From NCBI GenBank assembly GCA_014529385.2, contig CM043969.1, positions 29,220,946 to 29,284,945 on the forward strand: a stretch of 64,000 nt of DNA, given 5' to 3'. Every line of letters begins with the position of its first letter. Positions within the stretch are counted from its first letter, which is position 1. The DNA comes from Adiantum capillus-veneris. Taxonomy: Eukaryota; Streptophyta; Polypodiopsida; Polypodiales; Pteridaceae. Below the pieces are notes generated by a model, which searched no databases, was not told where the DNA came from, and saw only the letters and a program-made list of their open reading frames with translations. Shown here piece after piece: positions 22,305 to 32,784 of the stretch. A program made the position numbers and the translations under genes.

Positions 22305-23029
22305 TAAAGCATAATATGTACTAGGGTACCTCCAAGATCTGCACCCTCGCCACGAGCTCGCAATATGTAATCTGAGATCTCATCAATGTAGATGCCGAAG
22401 AGGGTTGGGGAGAGTGGGCATTCTTGCATCACACCAGCGGTGCTAGTAATAGAGTCTGATAAACCTCCGGGGCATCGTATTCTCCTTGTCACCTGCTCAT
22501 ACAAAGGATATATAGCCTAGTTCATCTGTGAAGGTACACCCAAGCTATCAAATGCTTTGCGAAAGTCCACAAAGAAATAGTGTAGTCTCTTCTTTCGTGC
22601 TTTTGCCCCATCAATGAGGCAGCACTAAATAAAGATGTGATCCATAGTAGAGAAGGCTCGTCTGAAACGTGCTTGGCCGGGGATGTGAGCCCCTCCACCT
22701 CTACAGATGAGCTGAGCTATACCTTGAGTACTGCTCCATAGAATTTGGCCATTGGTGTGGCCAATCATGATGGCCCTGTGATTCTTTGGGGCAAGGGTGT
22801 TTCCCGACCTGTGGATAGGCACAATAGTGTGTTCAGTTCACTCCTTAGGGAAGCCTTCCACCATAGCCATGTTGAAGATGTGTGCAATCAACGGGGCTAT
22901 GGTGTCAGCTATGTAAATGAGGTGCTCACTTTGTAGTTCTGTGTGGTCAACAGACGTGTGGTTCTGTAGTCGGTGAGTGGCCTGTGTTACCAAACCTACG
23001 GTGAAGAAAGTGGAGATGATAGGTTGTGG

Positions 23030-23032
<3 letters not shown>
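22305..23032 (-). mobile_element. LINE fragment of a second subfamily (RT)
   Basis: The minus strand gives HLIYIADTIAPLIAHIFNMA, NHRAIMIGHTNGQILWSS, GQARFRRAFSTMDHIF and a motif B GVMQECPLSPTLFGIYIDE. Spacing and wording are like the main LINE family but clearly diverged (for example QECPLSP instead of KQGCPLSP). Frameshifts and stops separate the blocks. The 5' end abuts the (GA)22 tract at 23033; the 3' part is missing. Confidence 0.75.

Positions 23033-23076
<44 letters not shown>
23033..23076. repeat. (GA)22 microsatellite between two LINE copies
   Basis: A pure GA tract on the plus strand. It separates the 3' terminus of the copy at 23077-23985 from the 5'-truncated end of the copy at 22305-23032. 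Confidence 0.95.
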
Positions 23077-23079
<3 letters not shown>

Positions 23080-23985
23080 AAAATGAAATGAAATGTAATA
23101 TTAACGTCTTCAAAAGGCCAAAATGACCTATGAGACCAAAAGGTTACATGTGGTGAATCTAATACCAGGTCTGGGTACAAAAAGTACAAAAAACTGAGAA
23201 GAAAATAGTGGGTAGGGGTGGGGTGAAAGCTAATACAAAGGGTGAGCTGATACAATGGATCTCTCTGACAGTCGAGGCATCATATACATATACATCAGTA
23301 TCCAAAAGGCTATAGAGATTCAATGTCCTCCAAGGTAGGCACTCTGTCAGGACGGCTCCTATGTCGTGCCAGTATGGTATGGATCCTCTTTCGCAATCTG
23401 CGTCGATGTCGAGAGGGCCCCCTCATCCGTGGGCGACGGGACCGCCCCAACTCTATCGCCCGATCAAGCAATATGCCTCTGGTGCCTCTGGTGTTGTTAT
23501 GCTGTGGGGGCTGCTCAAACTCCTCTGTCTGTGACTGAAAGAAATCTGTAATCTTCCGCTGTCGCTGGATCTCCCTCATTGTGCACCTCTTCAAAAGGAC
23601 CTCTTTGTGTTTGCGAAACTCCAGTAAGTATAATCTGAGGCATCTCTGATCCTGGTATCTCATGACTCTAGAAAGTGGCCCAAAACCCTCTGTGAATAGA
23701 CAGTGAAAACGGCCTCATATCTCATAGTATACTGGGCAGTTACATACGTAATGTAGCTCTGTCTCTGCTCTATCTAGCACACCTGACAAATTCTTGACTC
23801 AGCAGGTACTCCTCTAAATCTGCCCATCTCAATCTCTAGCTGATGTGAGGATGTGCGTATCTGACCAATAGCACATCGTATCCCGTGGGATAGATGAGTA
23901 TCCATGTATCCTGGTCTTATCACAAAACCATCCTCCGTGAGTTGGAGAAGATGCTCTCTATAGAAAGTCATCTTCGTACCTAGCT
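23077..23985 (-). mobile_element. LINE 3' fragment (zinc-binding C-terminus, 3' end)
   Basis: The minus strand starts in the linker (FYREHLLQLTEDGFVIRPGY) and continues with a C-terminal segment (MRYQDQRCLRLYLLEFRKHK, then ITDFFQSQTEEFEQPP and an Arg-rich tail). After 23310 comes the 3' untranslated region. Its conserved terminus (23101-23138) is followed by TTACATTTCATTTCATTTTTCA and then (TC)22 on the minus strand. The 5' truncation point lies in a short purine run (23986-23999). Confidence 0.85.
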
Positions 23986-25575
23986 CGAGAGAAGGAGAAA
24001 GTGGCCTTCTACAAGGATGGACGAATGGTTATTTTGGAAAAGCGCCCCGCATGACGGTGCGAAACCTGTGGGACCACACTCAGAGTGGCTACATGCAATT
24101 GTAATGGGTCTTTGCGCCTTGATGTAGGGCCCTTTGAGGATAGTTTCACAAGGAGAGACATCATTTTCTACTATGAGACGCATCAGGCCCGGGGCAGTCC
24201 ATGCCCCATGTGAGCGGATATAGATGGGAGACAACTTGCAGACAGGAGACTCGATCAGAGCACAGAGGACGAGGTTCAGGAGGAGTGGCAGTCTTATTCA
24301 GGGAGGAGCTACAGTCTCTGATACATATAGCTCGGAGGGATGAGCATGCTAGGTACATGTGGGTGAGATTGAAGGCAGTGATAGGCAGATATCTCTACAT
24401 TGCTATTTGCTATTTCCCTCCTAGTATGTCAGTATATGCATCACCTAGAGGACAGTTCCCCTTCTCTATTTTGGATGATGATATATGGGAGTTTTCCAGA
24501 GATGGCGACATTATTATCTTGGGGGATTTCAATACTAGGACTGCCCATCACCAAACAGTATTCTATGACACCTCAGAGGAGTTGATGCGGGAGCTTGATA
24601 TTGCAGAAATGGGCATGTCTAGATTATCACAGGATGAGAAGCACACTGAGTGTGGTAGATACTTGATTGATATGGGGACTGCACATGGATTGGCCATTTT
24701 GAATGGCCTACAGAGATTCCCTGCAACAACAGGTGGTTTTACATGCGTTCCACATCGGCATGGCGCTAGTACAGTGAATTATGTTATGGCTCCGTCAGGG
24801 CTCATTCCTTCCTTTCAGGATTTCATGGTGGGAACTAGGTTGGTTGGGGTAGTAGTCGATCATGCTATCTTGTCTTTCGCTCTATCGTTCCAATTCAACA
24901 CAGCTCCATTGGGAGAGGCCTCCACACATACTCGATATACCTTCACGAGGGAGACGGATCCCGTGTACACTGATGAGATATACAGGCAGCTATGCACTCG
25001 GGAGCCAGGACGACCACTAGATGAGCTCACCGAGATTCTGAGAGAAGACGCTCCATGATGCAGCATCAAAGGCATATCCCCATAGCCAGCCTACACACAG
25101 ACAATCTGGGCGCATGCCTCAAAACAGTTGGTATGATGAGGAGTGTAGAGAGACGAGGATCAGATTACAGAGAGAGGTGCTCATGGGTACTACTACACAT
25201 AGACAGTCACAGATTATCTTTCGCCGCCTAGTGCGACGAAAGAAGAGGGCTTACCTATCTCAATTAGAGCGTGATCTGTATCAGTTGTTTATGAGTCAGG
25301 ACTCTAGTGAGGCATGGAGGCTTTTCAATGAGCACTCTCCACCGCCAGTCATCACTTCCACAGAGACATTGGGGGAATATGCTACATCTCTCTATACAGC
25401 ATCGGGGCAGCCACCTTTGCCTGACCCTCCAAAGGCATGCCCAGAAACATGTACTTTCTTTACTGTTGAGAGGGTAAGGAAAGCCATTGACAAGATGAAG
25501 ACAGGAAGAGCACAGGATCATGATGGTCTGGTAGCAGAGCACTTAAGAGAGAAGAAGAAGAAGAAGAGAAGAGAG
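23986..25575 (+). mobile_element. LINE 5' part: apurinic-type endonuclease and start of RT
   Basis: This is a plus-strand copy in opposite orientation to its neighbours. The endonuclease begins near 24060 (RVATCNCNGSLR, DIIFYYETH) and, after a frameshift near 24190, continues as SGGVAVLFREEL, YLYIAICYFPPS, DIIILGDFNTRTAHHQ and GGFTCVPHRHGASTVNYVM. GDFN and the ETH-type metal ligand are visible. In the last motif VDHAILSF occupies the SDH position. Near 25114-25540 the RT N-terminus follows (CTFFTVERVRKAIDKMKTGR). The copy is lost in an AAGAAGAAG purine run at 25545. The endonuclease would nick target DNA for target-primed reverse transcription. Confidence 0.82.
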
Positions 25576-25610
25576 TTTTAACGTTGTAGGAAAACTATCC
25601 CAAGAGACCT
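25576..25610 (-). repeat. Partial copy of a short interspersed repeat
   Basis: ACGTTGTAGGAAAACTATCC and CCAAGAGACCT match the repeat at 28586-28660. It is followed directly by (GA)n. Confidence 0.4.
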
Positions 25611-25626
25611 GAGAGAGAGAGAGAGA

Positions 25627-28412
25627 AATGAAAATGAAATGAAATGAAATGATATATTTACGTCTACAAAAGGCCAAAATGACCTATGAGACCATCACGA
25701 TTACAAAATGATGCATCTGATACACTGTCTGTAGAACTGAAAAGATGAAAAAACTATGAAAGAAAAAACTAGACTGAAAGCTGTAGTGACAAGCTAGGGG
25801 GGGCATTGACTAGAGACTCTCTAGCCAGTACAACAATCCAATGATACAAAACTCATGCACATGAAGAAACTGAGGGTGAGGGAGCATCTGCACATCAGGG
25901 TCCCAAGATGTCCAGCATCGGCCGCTAGCGAATCTCATCAATGTCCTCCATAGTAAGCACTCTGACTAGGCGTCTCCCATATCGTGCTAGAATGATCCTG
26001 ATCCTCTGATGAATCCTTCGTCAATGCAATGATGATCCTCACAATCCCGGGCATCTAGATCTCCCAAGCTCCATGGCCCTGTCAATCAGTATACCTCTAG
26101 TGCAGGTAGGTCCTGGAGGCTGCTCTGGATCCTGCTCCTCTGACTGGCGCGTCTCCACACGAAAGAAATCAGTGATCTCCCTCTGGGATTGTCTCCCCCT
26201 ATCTGATCTCCTCAAGAGGCTCTCTCTGTGTCTGCGCAGCTCTAGCAAGAATAGCCCAAGGCATCTCTGATCCTGGTACCTCATAACTCGAGATAGTGGC
26301 CCAAAACCATCCCTAAAGAGGCAATGAAAACGACCTCGTATCTCATAGTAAACTGGGCAATGGCATATATAGTGCAGCTCTGTCTCTGGCTCCAAATGGC
26401 ATAACTGACATATCTTGGCCTCTGCTGGTACTCTGCTAAACCTACCCACCTCTATCTCCAGCTGATGAGAAGATGTGCGTATCTGACCAATGGCACATCG
26501 TAAACCATATGACAGGTGTGTGTCCATGTAGCTAGGTCTAGTCACAAAACCGTCCTCTGTGAGCTGGAGAAGATGCTCCCTGTAGAAAGACATCTTCGTG
26601 TCTAGCTCATGGGTCGGCTCTATCCAAGTCCTCCTGGTATCCAGCTGAGTCACATCCTGTCTGATGAGTCTGCTAGCCTCTGTCCGAGTAAGGGACAAAG
26701 AGGGTGCATCCAGCGAATACTGGAAGGGTGGTAGCCGGTCTATGCTAAAACCATGAATCTGGAACCAAGAGGTCATCTGTGCATACCAACATGCTGTATC
26801 TCCCTGTGAAGCCAGCTGCCGAGAAGTCTCCAGTGCTAAACGTGCATACCTGTCTCTGGGGAGCTCCCAGATGCTATGTAAAACGGAGACTGATCTAGTT
26901 AGTGCCTCTACCACCAGCGGGGGGGCAGCCAGCTCTGCGCGGATAATCTCATGTGGTACTGAGGCTTTGGCTCTAATCATCCGTGAAATCATGGAAACCA
27001 GAGGTCTCTCCATGCATCTCCAACCATCAGTACTACTAGGGCGACTGCTATGAGCCACAGAAGGGCCCCATATCTGAACTCCATATAGCATGGCTGAGGT
27101 CACTAAGGTATCGAAGAGCCAAAGCTTTGTACGAGGTTCTTGAAATTGGGTCTGTGAACACATCCTCTCTAATCTCCCCAAAGTTGTATGTGCTCTTGTC
27201 AGTCTCATCTCTGCTGCTCTCCTCAAAGAAAACCCCGGGCCGGTAAAGACCACCCCCAGGTACGTGTATGCATCTGTATACTCCACTGGCTGATGGCCAT
27301 AAGTAAATGCAGGAGCTGACCATCTGACCCACTGTGGTGTGGTGTTAAACACCATAACCTTAGTCTTGTTAAGGTTTACAGACATACCACTATCGTGAGC
27401 AAAATTATGTAAAGCATCCAGATGACGCTGCATCCCCTCTGGAGAATCAGAAATCAAGACAATATCATCCGCATATAACAGCAAGGAAATCCATGTGCCC
27501 GCCTACTGTGCTCCGCTTCCACCGTCCCTCTCTATGTAGTCTGAAACCTCATCAATGTACATCCCAAAGAGAGTAGGGGAGAGTGGGCATCCCTGTTTCA
27601 CCCCAATGGTGGAGTGAACTAGACTAGACATACCCTCTGGAGTGCGTACCTGTCCCACTACTGTCCTGTACAGGGCCATAATCCCCCAGATCAGCTCTGT
27701 GGGCACACCCAGCTCATGTAATCTGTGCATCAACCTGGCTCTAGGGACTGTGTCAAAGGCTTTGCGGAAATCCACAAAGCTACAGTAGATCCTCCTGCCG
27801 TGCGCTCTACCCTCCTCAATGATAGCTCTAAGCGTCAGTATATGATCAAGAGTAGAGAGTCCCTTCCTGAAGCGTGCCTGTCCTAAAGCCCGTATGCCCT
27901 GTCTTTCTGCCCATCTACTGAGGTGATGCTCGATAATAGATGCATACAACCTAGCCAAAGTGTGTCCAATCATGATGGTACGGTAGTTCCCTGGCTCCAT
28001 AGGGTCTCCTGCCTTGAAGATAGGCACAATAGTGGATAAGCTCCAAGTGCTAGGAAATCCCTCACACATGGCTCGGTTGAACATCACTGCAATCAGCTCT
28101 GCAAGCATATCTCTAGCATGTATAAAGTGTTTGGCCACCAAACCATCATGGTCATAAGCTCTCCCAGTCTTCATCTTGGCAAGGGCTTTCTTTACCATCT
28201 CAGCAGTGAAGAAAGTGCAAGTCTGTGGACAAGGCTCTGGGGGATCAGGTAAGGATTGCTGCCCTGGGATCGAGTAGAGAGAGGTTGCATATGTACCCCA
28301 AGTCTCTGTAGATGTAATGGCAGGTGTAGAAGAATACTCGTGAAAACGCCTCCACGCCTCCCTTGAGTCCTGGCTCAAGAAAAGCTGATATAACTCCTCC
28401 TCGAGCTGAGCA

Positions 28413-28416
<4 letters not shown>
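25627..28416 (-). mobile_element. LINE copy with almost uninterrupted RT-to-C-terminus reading frame
   Basis: This is the best-preserved copy of the family. It is 5'-truncated at 28416, where (GA)31 begins. One minus-strand frame runs from 28378 to 26039, and a single TAG at 27503-27505 interrupts it. The 3' untranslated region is 25627-26038. The 3' terminus is followed by (TC)8 on the minus strand (25611-25626). The flanking tracts on both sides fit insertion into a pre-existing (TC)n tract, or a tract acquired with the tail. Confidence 0.9.
26039..28378 (-). CDS. LINE ORF2 product: reverse transcriptase with zinc-binding C-terminus (one internal stop)
   Basis: About 780 codons. RT blocks: VKKALAKMKTGRAYDHDGL, STIVPIFKAGDPMEPGNYRT, QARFRKGLSTLDHILTLRAI, FVDFRKAFDTVPRARLMHRL (motif A), HSTIGVKQGCPLSPTLFGMY (motif B) and LLLYADDIVLISDS (motif C, complete). 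The thumb and a long linker follow, then CQLCHLEPETELHYICHCPV (zf-RVT-like) and an Arg-rich end. The TAG at 27503-27505 sits just before motif C, where sister copies have a sense codon. Flowering-plant L1 elements usually read RQGDPLSP in motif B, so this is not a canonical plant L1. The endonuclease part is truncated from this copy. Confidence 0.88.

Positions 28417-28478
<62 letters not shown>
28417..28478. repeat. (GA)31 microsatellite between LINE copies
   Basis: A pure tract. The LINE copy at 25627-28416 begins directly on one side and the 3' terminus of another copy lies on the other. Confidence 0.95.
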
Positions 28479-28481
<3 letters not shown>

Positions 28482-28580
28482 ACTGAAATGCTATATTAAC
28501 GCCTTCAAAAGGCCAAAATGACCAATGAGACCACAGAGTTACAACATGGTGGAATCTAGTACAATGTCTAGGTACAAAAG
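28479..28580 (-). mobile_element. LINE 3' terminus only (~100 bp)
   Basis: It contains the conserved terminal block (CTATATTAACGCCTTCAAAA, then GGCCAAAATGACCAATGAGA) and about 50 bp of 3' untranslated sequence. It is an extremely 5'-truncated insertion next to (GA)31. Confidence 0.75.
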
Positions 28581-28585
28581 AGAGA

Positions 28586-28660
28586 GATTGTAATGTTGTA
28601 GCAATCCCAAGAGACCTCATGATCTATCTGACGAGTCTTGAACTCAAAACTTGATACTCC
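28586..28660 (-). repeat. Short interspersed repeat with B-box-like motif (SINE candidate)
   Basis: The minus strand reads GAGTATCAAGTTTTGAG, then TTCAAGACTCGTCAGATAG and a 3' side running to CTCTCTCT. GTTCAAGAC fits the polymerase III B-box pattern GWTCRANNC. Related copies are at 54916-54985 and, in part, at 25576-25610. I could not find a convincing A box, so a SINE identity is only suggested. Confidence 0.35.
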
Positions 28661-28883
28661 ACAGGCGCGCGCGCACACACATGTTTGTGTGTTTGTATAT
28701 AGTCATTTTTTTAAAAGTAAGCTGCGGTTGAATATGTCCACCCTTATTCACAGATTTGTATTCCAATTTCCTTTTGATCGCAACTCCTATTGTTGTATGC
28801 TTTAGTGCTAAGCGTGGTAGAATTCTTTGTATTTTGTCTATTGCCGATGGACATTTATTATAATCTGCATTCCACGGGTAATC

Positions 28884-28887
<4 letters not shown>

Positions 28888-28960
<73 letters not shown>
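28888..28960. repeat. Compound microsatellite (CA)n(TA)n(GA)n
   Basis: Three dinucleotide runs follow each other: CA to 28915, TA to 28930, then GA to 28960. The tract lies just upstream of the SET exons. Confidence 0.95.
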
Positions 28961-28964
<4 letters not shown>

Positions 28965-28993
28965 GGTGTGCTGACTTTCTCACAATTTTGCAG

Positions 28994-29565
28994 CTTTTCA
29001 AAATAAGTGAAGAGGTGGTTATTGATGCAACAGAGAAGGGCAACATTGCACGAATGATCAACCATTCGGTATGCTTGGAAGTTCTATAGAAGATTTTGAA
29101 ATGAATTGAATCAGTTATTTTGATTGTGAAAGTTGCCTTGTTATTGGTGCATATCAGTGTTTAAGGTTTCTGTTTGTGGATAAGAACGGTCTAGCTTTGG
29201 AAGCTTTTTGTGTCCAGAATTAGATTCATGGAAAGCTACAGTTCTTGTGCTGATATTTGACATGTTTTTTTAGTGTGCTCCTAACTGTTATGCTCGCATC
29301 ATCTCGATACACGGAGCTGGAGAGACCTGCATTGTCCTGATGGCCCGAAGGTCTTTGGCAGCTGGAGAGGAGTTAACGTATGCTTTTTTTTAATCTTCGA
29401 CTATCTTAATTGATTATCTGGAACGTTTTTTGATATTCATGTGTTTCCTTAAGTCTTCCTGTTGCTCTCTCTTCATTTTGCAGCTACAATTACTCCTTCG
29501 ACGTCGAGAACAAGGACGTTCCTTGCCTTTGTGGCGCACCCACATGCACGAAGTTTATGTGCTGA
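28994..29565 (+). CDS. 3' end of an ATX/trithorax-like histone methyltransferase gene (SET and post-SET, three exons)
   Basis: Exons are 28994-29068, 29274-29377 and 29484-29565, each bounded by AG acceptors and GT donors with matching phases; TGA is at 29563-29565. The first encodes LFKISEEVVIDATEKGNIAR followed by MINHS, the S-adenosylmethionine-binding NHS core. The second gives CAPNCYARIISIHGAGETC and ends LAAGEELT. The third gives YNYSFDVENKDVPCLCGAPT with the post-SET cysteines (CLC and C four residues later) and ends KFMC. This is the C-terminal third of a SET domain in the ATX1/ATX2 style (H3K4 methylation). Upstream exons are not visible within 28580-28990; they may lie beyond the LINE array or be lost. 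Open frame and intact splice sites favour a real gene end, but a gene fragment is possible. Confidence 0.82.
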
Positions 29566-30128
29566 CTTCTCTCTCTCTCTCTCTCTCTGAAAATGCTATA
29601 CAACTATGAGGATATGTACATTTCTCAAAGCCCCAACTACATGTAATAAGAATGTAACCTCACACTTACAAAGCCTTTGTACACATACATGCTCATTCGT
29701 GTGACCTTGGCTTGGCTGCATTGGCTAGGCAGGTCTTTACCCTCGATCCCTCAAAAGTGAAAGCCTCGGTTGATGCAAGATTTGCAGCCGTTGACGGGGG
29801 ATTCGAGGACTTCCACACATCATATAGAAAACATAAATTTGCAGCTCACAGCTGTGGTTGTTTTGTGTGCCTTATCCAACACACCGTTTTTGTAGGTATC
29901 ACGTACGTTATAAATGTTGTAACAACAGGTTCCATCACGTTATTTTGTTCACAGTCTCCTCAAAAGATGTAGCACTCCTCAAAAGATGTAACCTCCCACA
30001 TGTCAATCTATTTTGTTTCGTAGCAGGTTTATTCTCAACACTTTTGTCCTTCTTGCTTGATACGAGAGGACACATACATGTACACAGTTTTGTCTCACAA
30101 GCCGCGTTTGGCTTCTAGAAGACGTTAG
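29566..30128. other. Downstream region of the SET gene
   Basis: This likely contains the 3' untranslated region, with a (CT)n run at 29569-29589. Short open frames at 29712-29972 and 29858-30118 have no motif I recognise and I do not call them genes. Confidence 0.4.
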
Positions 30129-30743
30129 CAATGCGTTCTCTCTCTAGAGATGGTTTTGACTCGTTAGACAGAGTCATGAGATATCAGGATCAAAGATGTC
30201 TCGGATTATTCCTACTTGAGATTCAGAGACATAGAGACGTTCTATTGAATGGGCAAAGACAGAGACAGTCCCAGAGACGCATCTCAGATTTCTTCAGTCT
30301 GGGTACCACAGAGTCAGAGGGGACACCACCACCAGAGAGCTCGGTTCCCACCCATACACACATCAGCGGTACTCTCATTGATCGAGCTACAGAGTTAGGG
30401 ATATCGAGACGACCGCGACTGAGGAGGGGAGCCACGCAGCACCGGTGGAGATTGCGGCAGAGGATCCACAGGATTCTAGTATGACACCAAGAATGTCGAT
30501 CGGGATAGGCTTCATGCTACTGTTATATTGTATCATGGTGACACTTATCCCCACTTTGTACCTTTATGGTGATACCATTGCTCAGCCTACCAGCCACCCA
30601 TAGGAGTCGGTAGCACTCCTATCAGTTCTTTGTTTGTAGTTTTCTTGTTTGTACCCAGACTTGGTACTAGACTCATCATTGTAATCAGTTGGTCTCATAG
30701 GTCATTTTGGCCTCTTGTAGACGTTAATATATCATTTCATTTC

Positions 30744-30746
<3 letters not shown>
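30129..30746 (+). mobile_element. LINE 3' fragment, plus strand
   Basis: It encodes the C-terminal stretch RDGFDSLDRVMRYQDQRCLG, then RRISDFFSLGTTESEG and an Arg-rich end to 30484. The 3' untranslated region follows and ends with GGTCATTTTGGCCTCTTG and CATTTCATTTCATTTC. It is then joined to (TC)n. The 3' part is very similar to the minus-strand copy at 827-1400. Confidence 0.88.

Positions 30747-30800
<54 letters not shown>
30747..30800. repeat. (TC)n tract between LINE copies
   Basis: A pure dinucleotide tract of about 27 units. A LINE 3' terminus lies on the left and a 5'-truncated LINE copy on the right. Confidence 0.95.
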
Positions 30801-30804
<4 letters not shown>

Positions 30805-31732
30805 AGTATTCCCTGGATGCACCCTCCCTGCCAGTCACACGGATGGAGATCACTAGACTCATTCGTCAAGATCTTATACAGTTGGACACCAGGAGGACAT
30901 GGGCAGAGCCGATACAAGAGTTGGGCACGAAGATGGCTTTCTACAAAGAGCACCTTCTCCAACTTTCAGGGGATGGGTTTGTGACTCATCCGAACTACAT
31001 GGACACTCATTTATCTCATGGTCTGCGATGTGCTATTGGTTAGATTCGCACATCCTCACACCAGCTGGAGATTGAGACGGGTAGATTCAGAGGGATACCA
31101 CCAAAGTCTAGGATATGTCAACTATGCGGTAGAGAACCAGAGACAGAGCTACACTACATATGCCACTGCACTGTGTATTATGAGATACGAGGGCGCTTCC
31201 ATTGCTTATTCAGGGAGGGTTTTGGACCCCTAGATAGAGTCATGAGGTATCAGGACCAGAGATGCCTTGGCTTATATCTACTTGAGCTACACCGACATAG
31301 AGACAGTCTGTTGGGGAGACATGGAGTACGACAGTCGCAAAGACAAATCACAGATTTCTTTGGATCGAGGGAGCCAAGAGACCAACCACCAACACAGGGT
31401 TGTACCCGCATTCATACCAGAGGCACCATCATTGACAGGGCGATTGAGCTCGGGAGATCGAGACGACCACGATCGAGACACAGGAGAACACTGCATCGAC
31501 AGAGACTCCAGCAGAGGATCAGAGGCATTCTAGCACGACACCCAGATTGTCATTGAGGGCCTATTCTACATTTTCACATTTCACATTTCACACTTCATTT
31601 TAGTTTTCATTTTTTACTTTCAGTACTTTTTGTACTTGTACCTCAGACATTGTATTAGATTCACCACTTTGTATCTGATGGTCTCATAGGTCATTTTGGC
31701 CTTTTGAAGACGTTAATATATCATTTCATTTC

Positions 31733-31735
<3 letters not shown>
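30801..31735 (+). mobile_element. LINE 3' fragment, plus strand, flanked by (TC)n on both sides
   Basis: It starts mid-linker (QYSLDAPSLPVTRMEITRLI), continues FYKEHLLQLSGDGFVTHPNY, CQLCGREPETELHYICHCTV (zinc-binding) and YEIRGRFHCLFREGFGPLDR, and ends with an Arg-rich tail near 31556. A stop at 31041-31043 and a frameshift near 31100 break it. The conserved terminus is at 31680-31735. Confidence 0.88.

Positions 31736-31799
<64 letters not shown>
31736..31799. repeat. (TC)32 tract at LINE 3' end
   Basis: A pure tract directly after CATTTCATTTCATTTC. Confidence 0.95.
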
Positions 31800-31803
<4 letters not shown>

Positions 31804-32231
31804 AATGTCAATCTCTCCATGACAAGCTTGATTGATTCCAAACATAGATTGGTTGCCAACTGAGAGGCAGAGAAAGTTAGATGGAAAATAAGCATTTTAC
31901 CTTTCCTTTACGTGGCGTGTTACCTTGGGGTTACTTGTTGCTAGAGGCCGATTTTAAAAAATGTAGGGCATAGGCATTTGTGCACCACAAAAGGAAAATA
32001 TCAATGTTGCCATATCTAAGTAACAATTCTTCTCCAAACAACAATAAGTCTGACAAGTCTAGTGATAAAGGCAAGAAGAAGCTCGGATAAACTTATTGTA
32101 AGGAAATTGATTACCTCATCAAGCAATGCCCTAAGTTGAAAGAAAGAGGTAGTTGTGGCTATTGCAGATACCTCTTCTAATGCAGATTTCAACAAATATT
32201 GTGCAAGATCTAGAATGGGCTTTCAATGCAT

Positions 32232-32233
<2 letters not shown>
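31800..32233 (+). pseudogene. Possible copia gag/nucleocapsid remnant
   Basis: Around 32010-32150 the plus strand reads SPNNNKSDKSSDKGKKKLG, then TYCKEIDYLIKQCPKLKERG. This resembles a copia nucleocapsid zinc knuckle whose His and one Cys have been lost. The rest is unassigned. The assignment is weak. Confidence 0.35.

Positions 32234-32273
<40 letters not shown>
32234..32273. repeat. (TC)20 tract at 5' side of LINE fragment
   Basis: A pure tract placed between the possible copia remnant and LINE sequence. Confidence 0.95.
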
Positions 32274-32275
<2 letters not shown>

Positions 32276-32781
32276 AGATCAAAGATGCTTAGGCTTGTAC
32301 CTACTGGAAATACATCGACACAGGGACAATCTAATGAGAAGACAAAGAGCACTACAACCTCAGAGGCAGATCACAAATTTCTTCGGATCGAGAGAAGCCG
32401 GAGGGGAAGGAGAAGCAAGAGACTAGCAGCCAGCACAAAGTAGTACCCACATCCATACCAAAGGCACCCTCATGACAGGACGATTGAGCTTAGGAAATCG
32501 AGATGACCACGACCGAGATGCAGAAGCACACTTCACCGGAGCAGACAACAACAAAGGATTAGAAGCATTCTAGCCAGACACCCAGAATGCTCCTAAGAAG
32601 TTTATTCAATACTTTGTATTTAGTTTTTCACATTTATTTTCACACTCACACTTTTCACACTTAGTACTTTAGTACTAAGGTACCCAGACTTTGTAACAGA
32701 TTCACCACTTTTGTATCAGTTTGGTCTCATAGGTCATTCTGGCCTTTTTGAAGACATTAATATAACATTTCATTTCATTTC

Positions 32782-32784
<3 letters not shown>
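32274..32784 (+). mobile_element. LINE 3' fragment, plus strand, flanked by (TC)n on both sides
   Basis: It encodes DQRCLGLYLLEIHRHRDNLM and QITNFFGSREAGGEGEARD with a stop near 32426, then an Arg-rich part with frameshifts. The 3' untranslated region and conserved terminus follow (GGTCATTCTGGCCTTTTTG, then CATTTCATTTCATTTC). Confidence 0.85.

Noticed and set aside
29712-30118. Two short ORFs downstream of the SET gene
   Set aside because: No domain, no start context or splice evidence; probably 3' untranslated or intergenic sequence.
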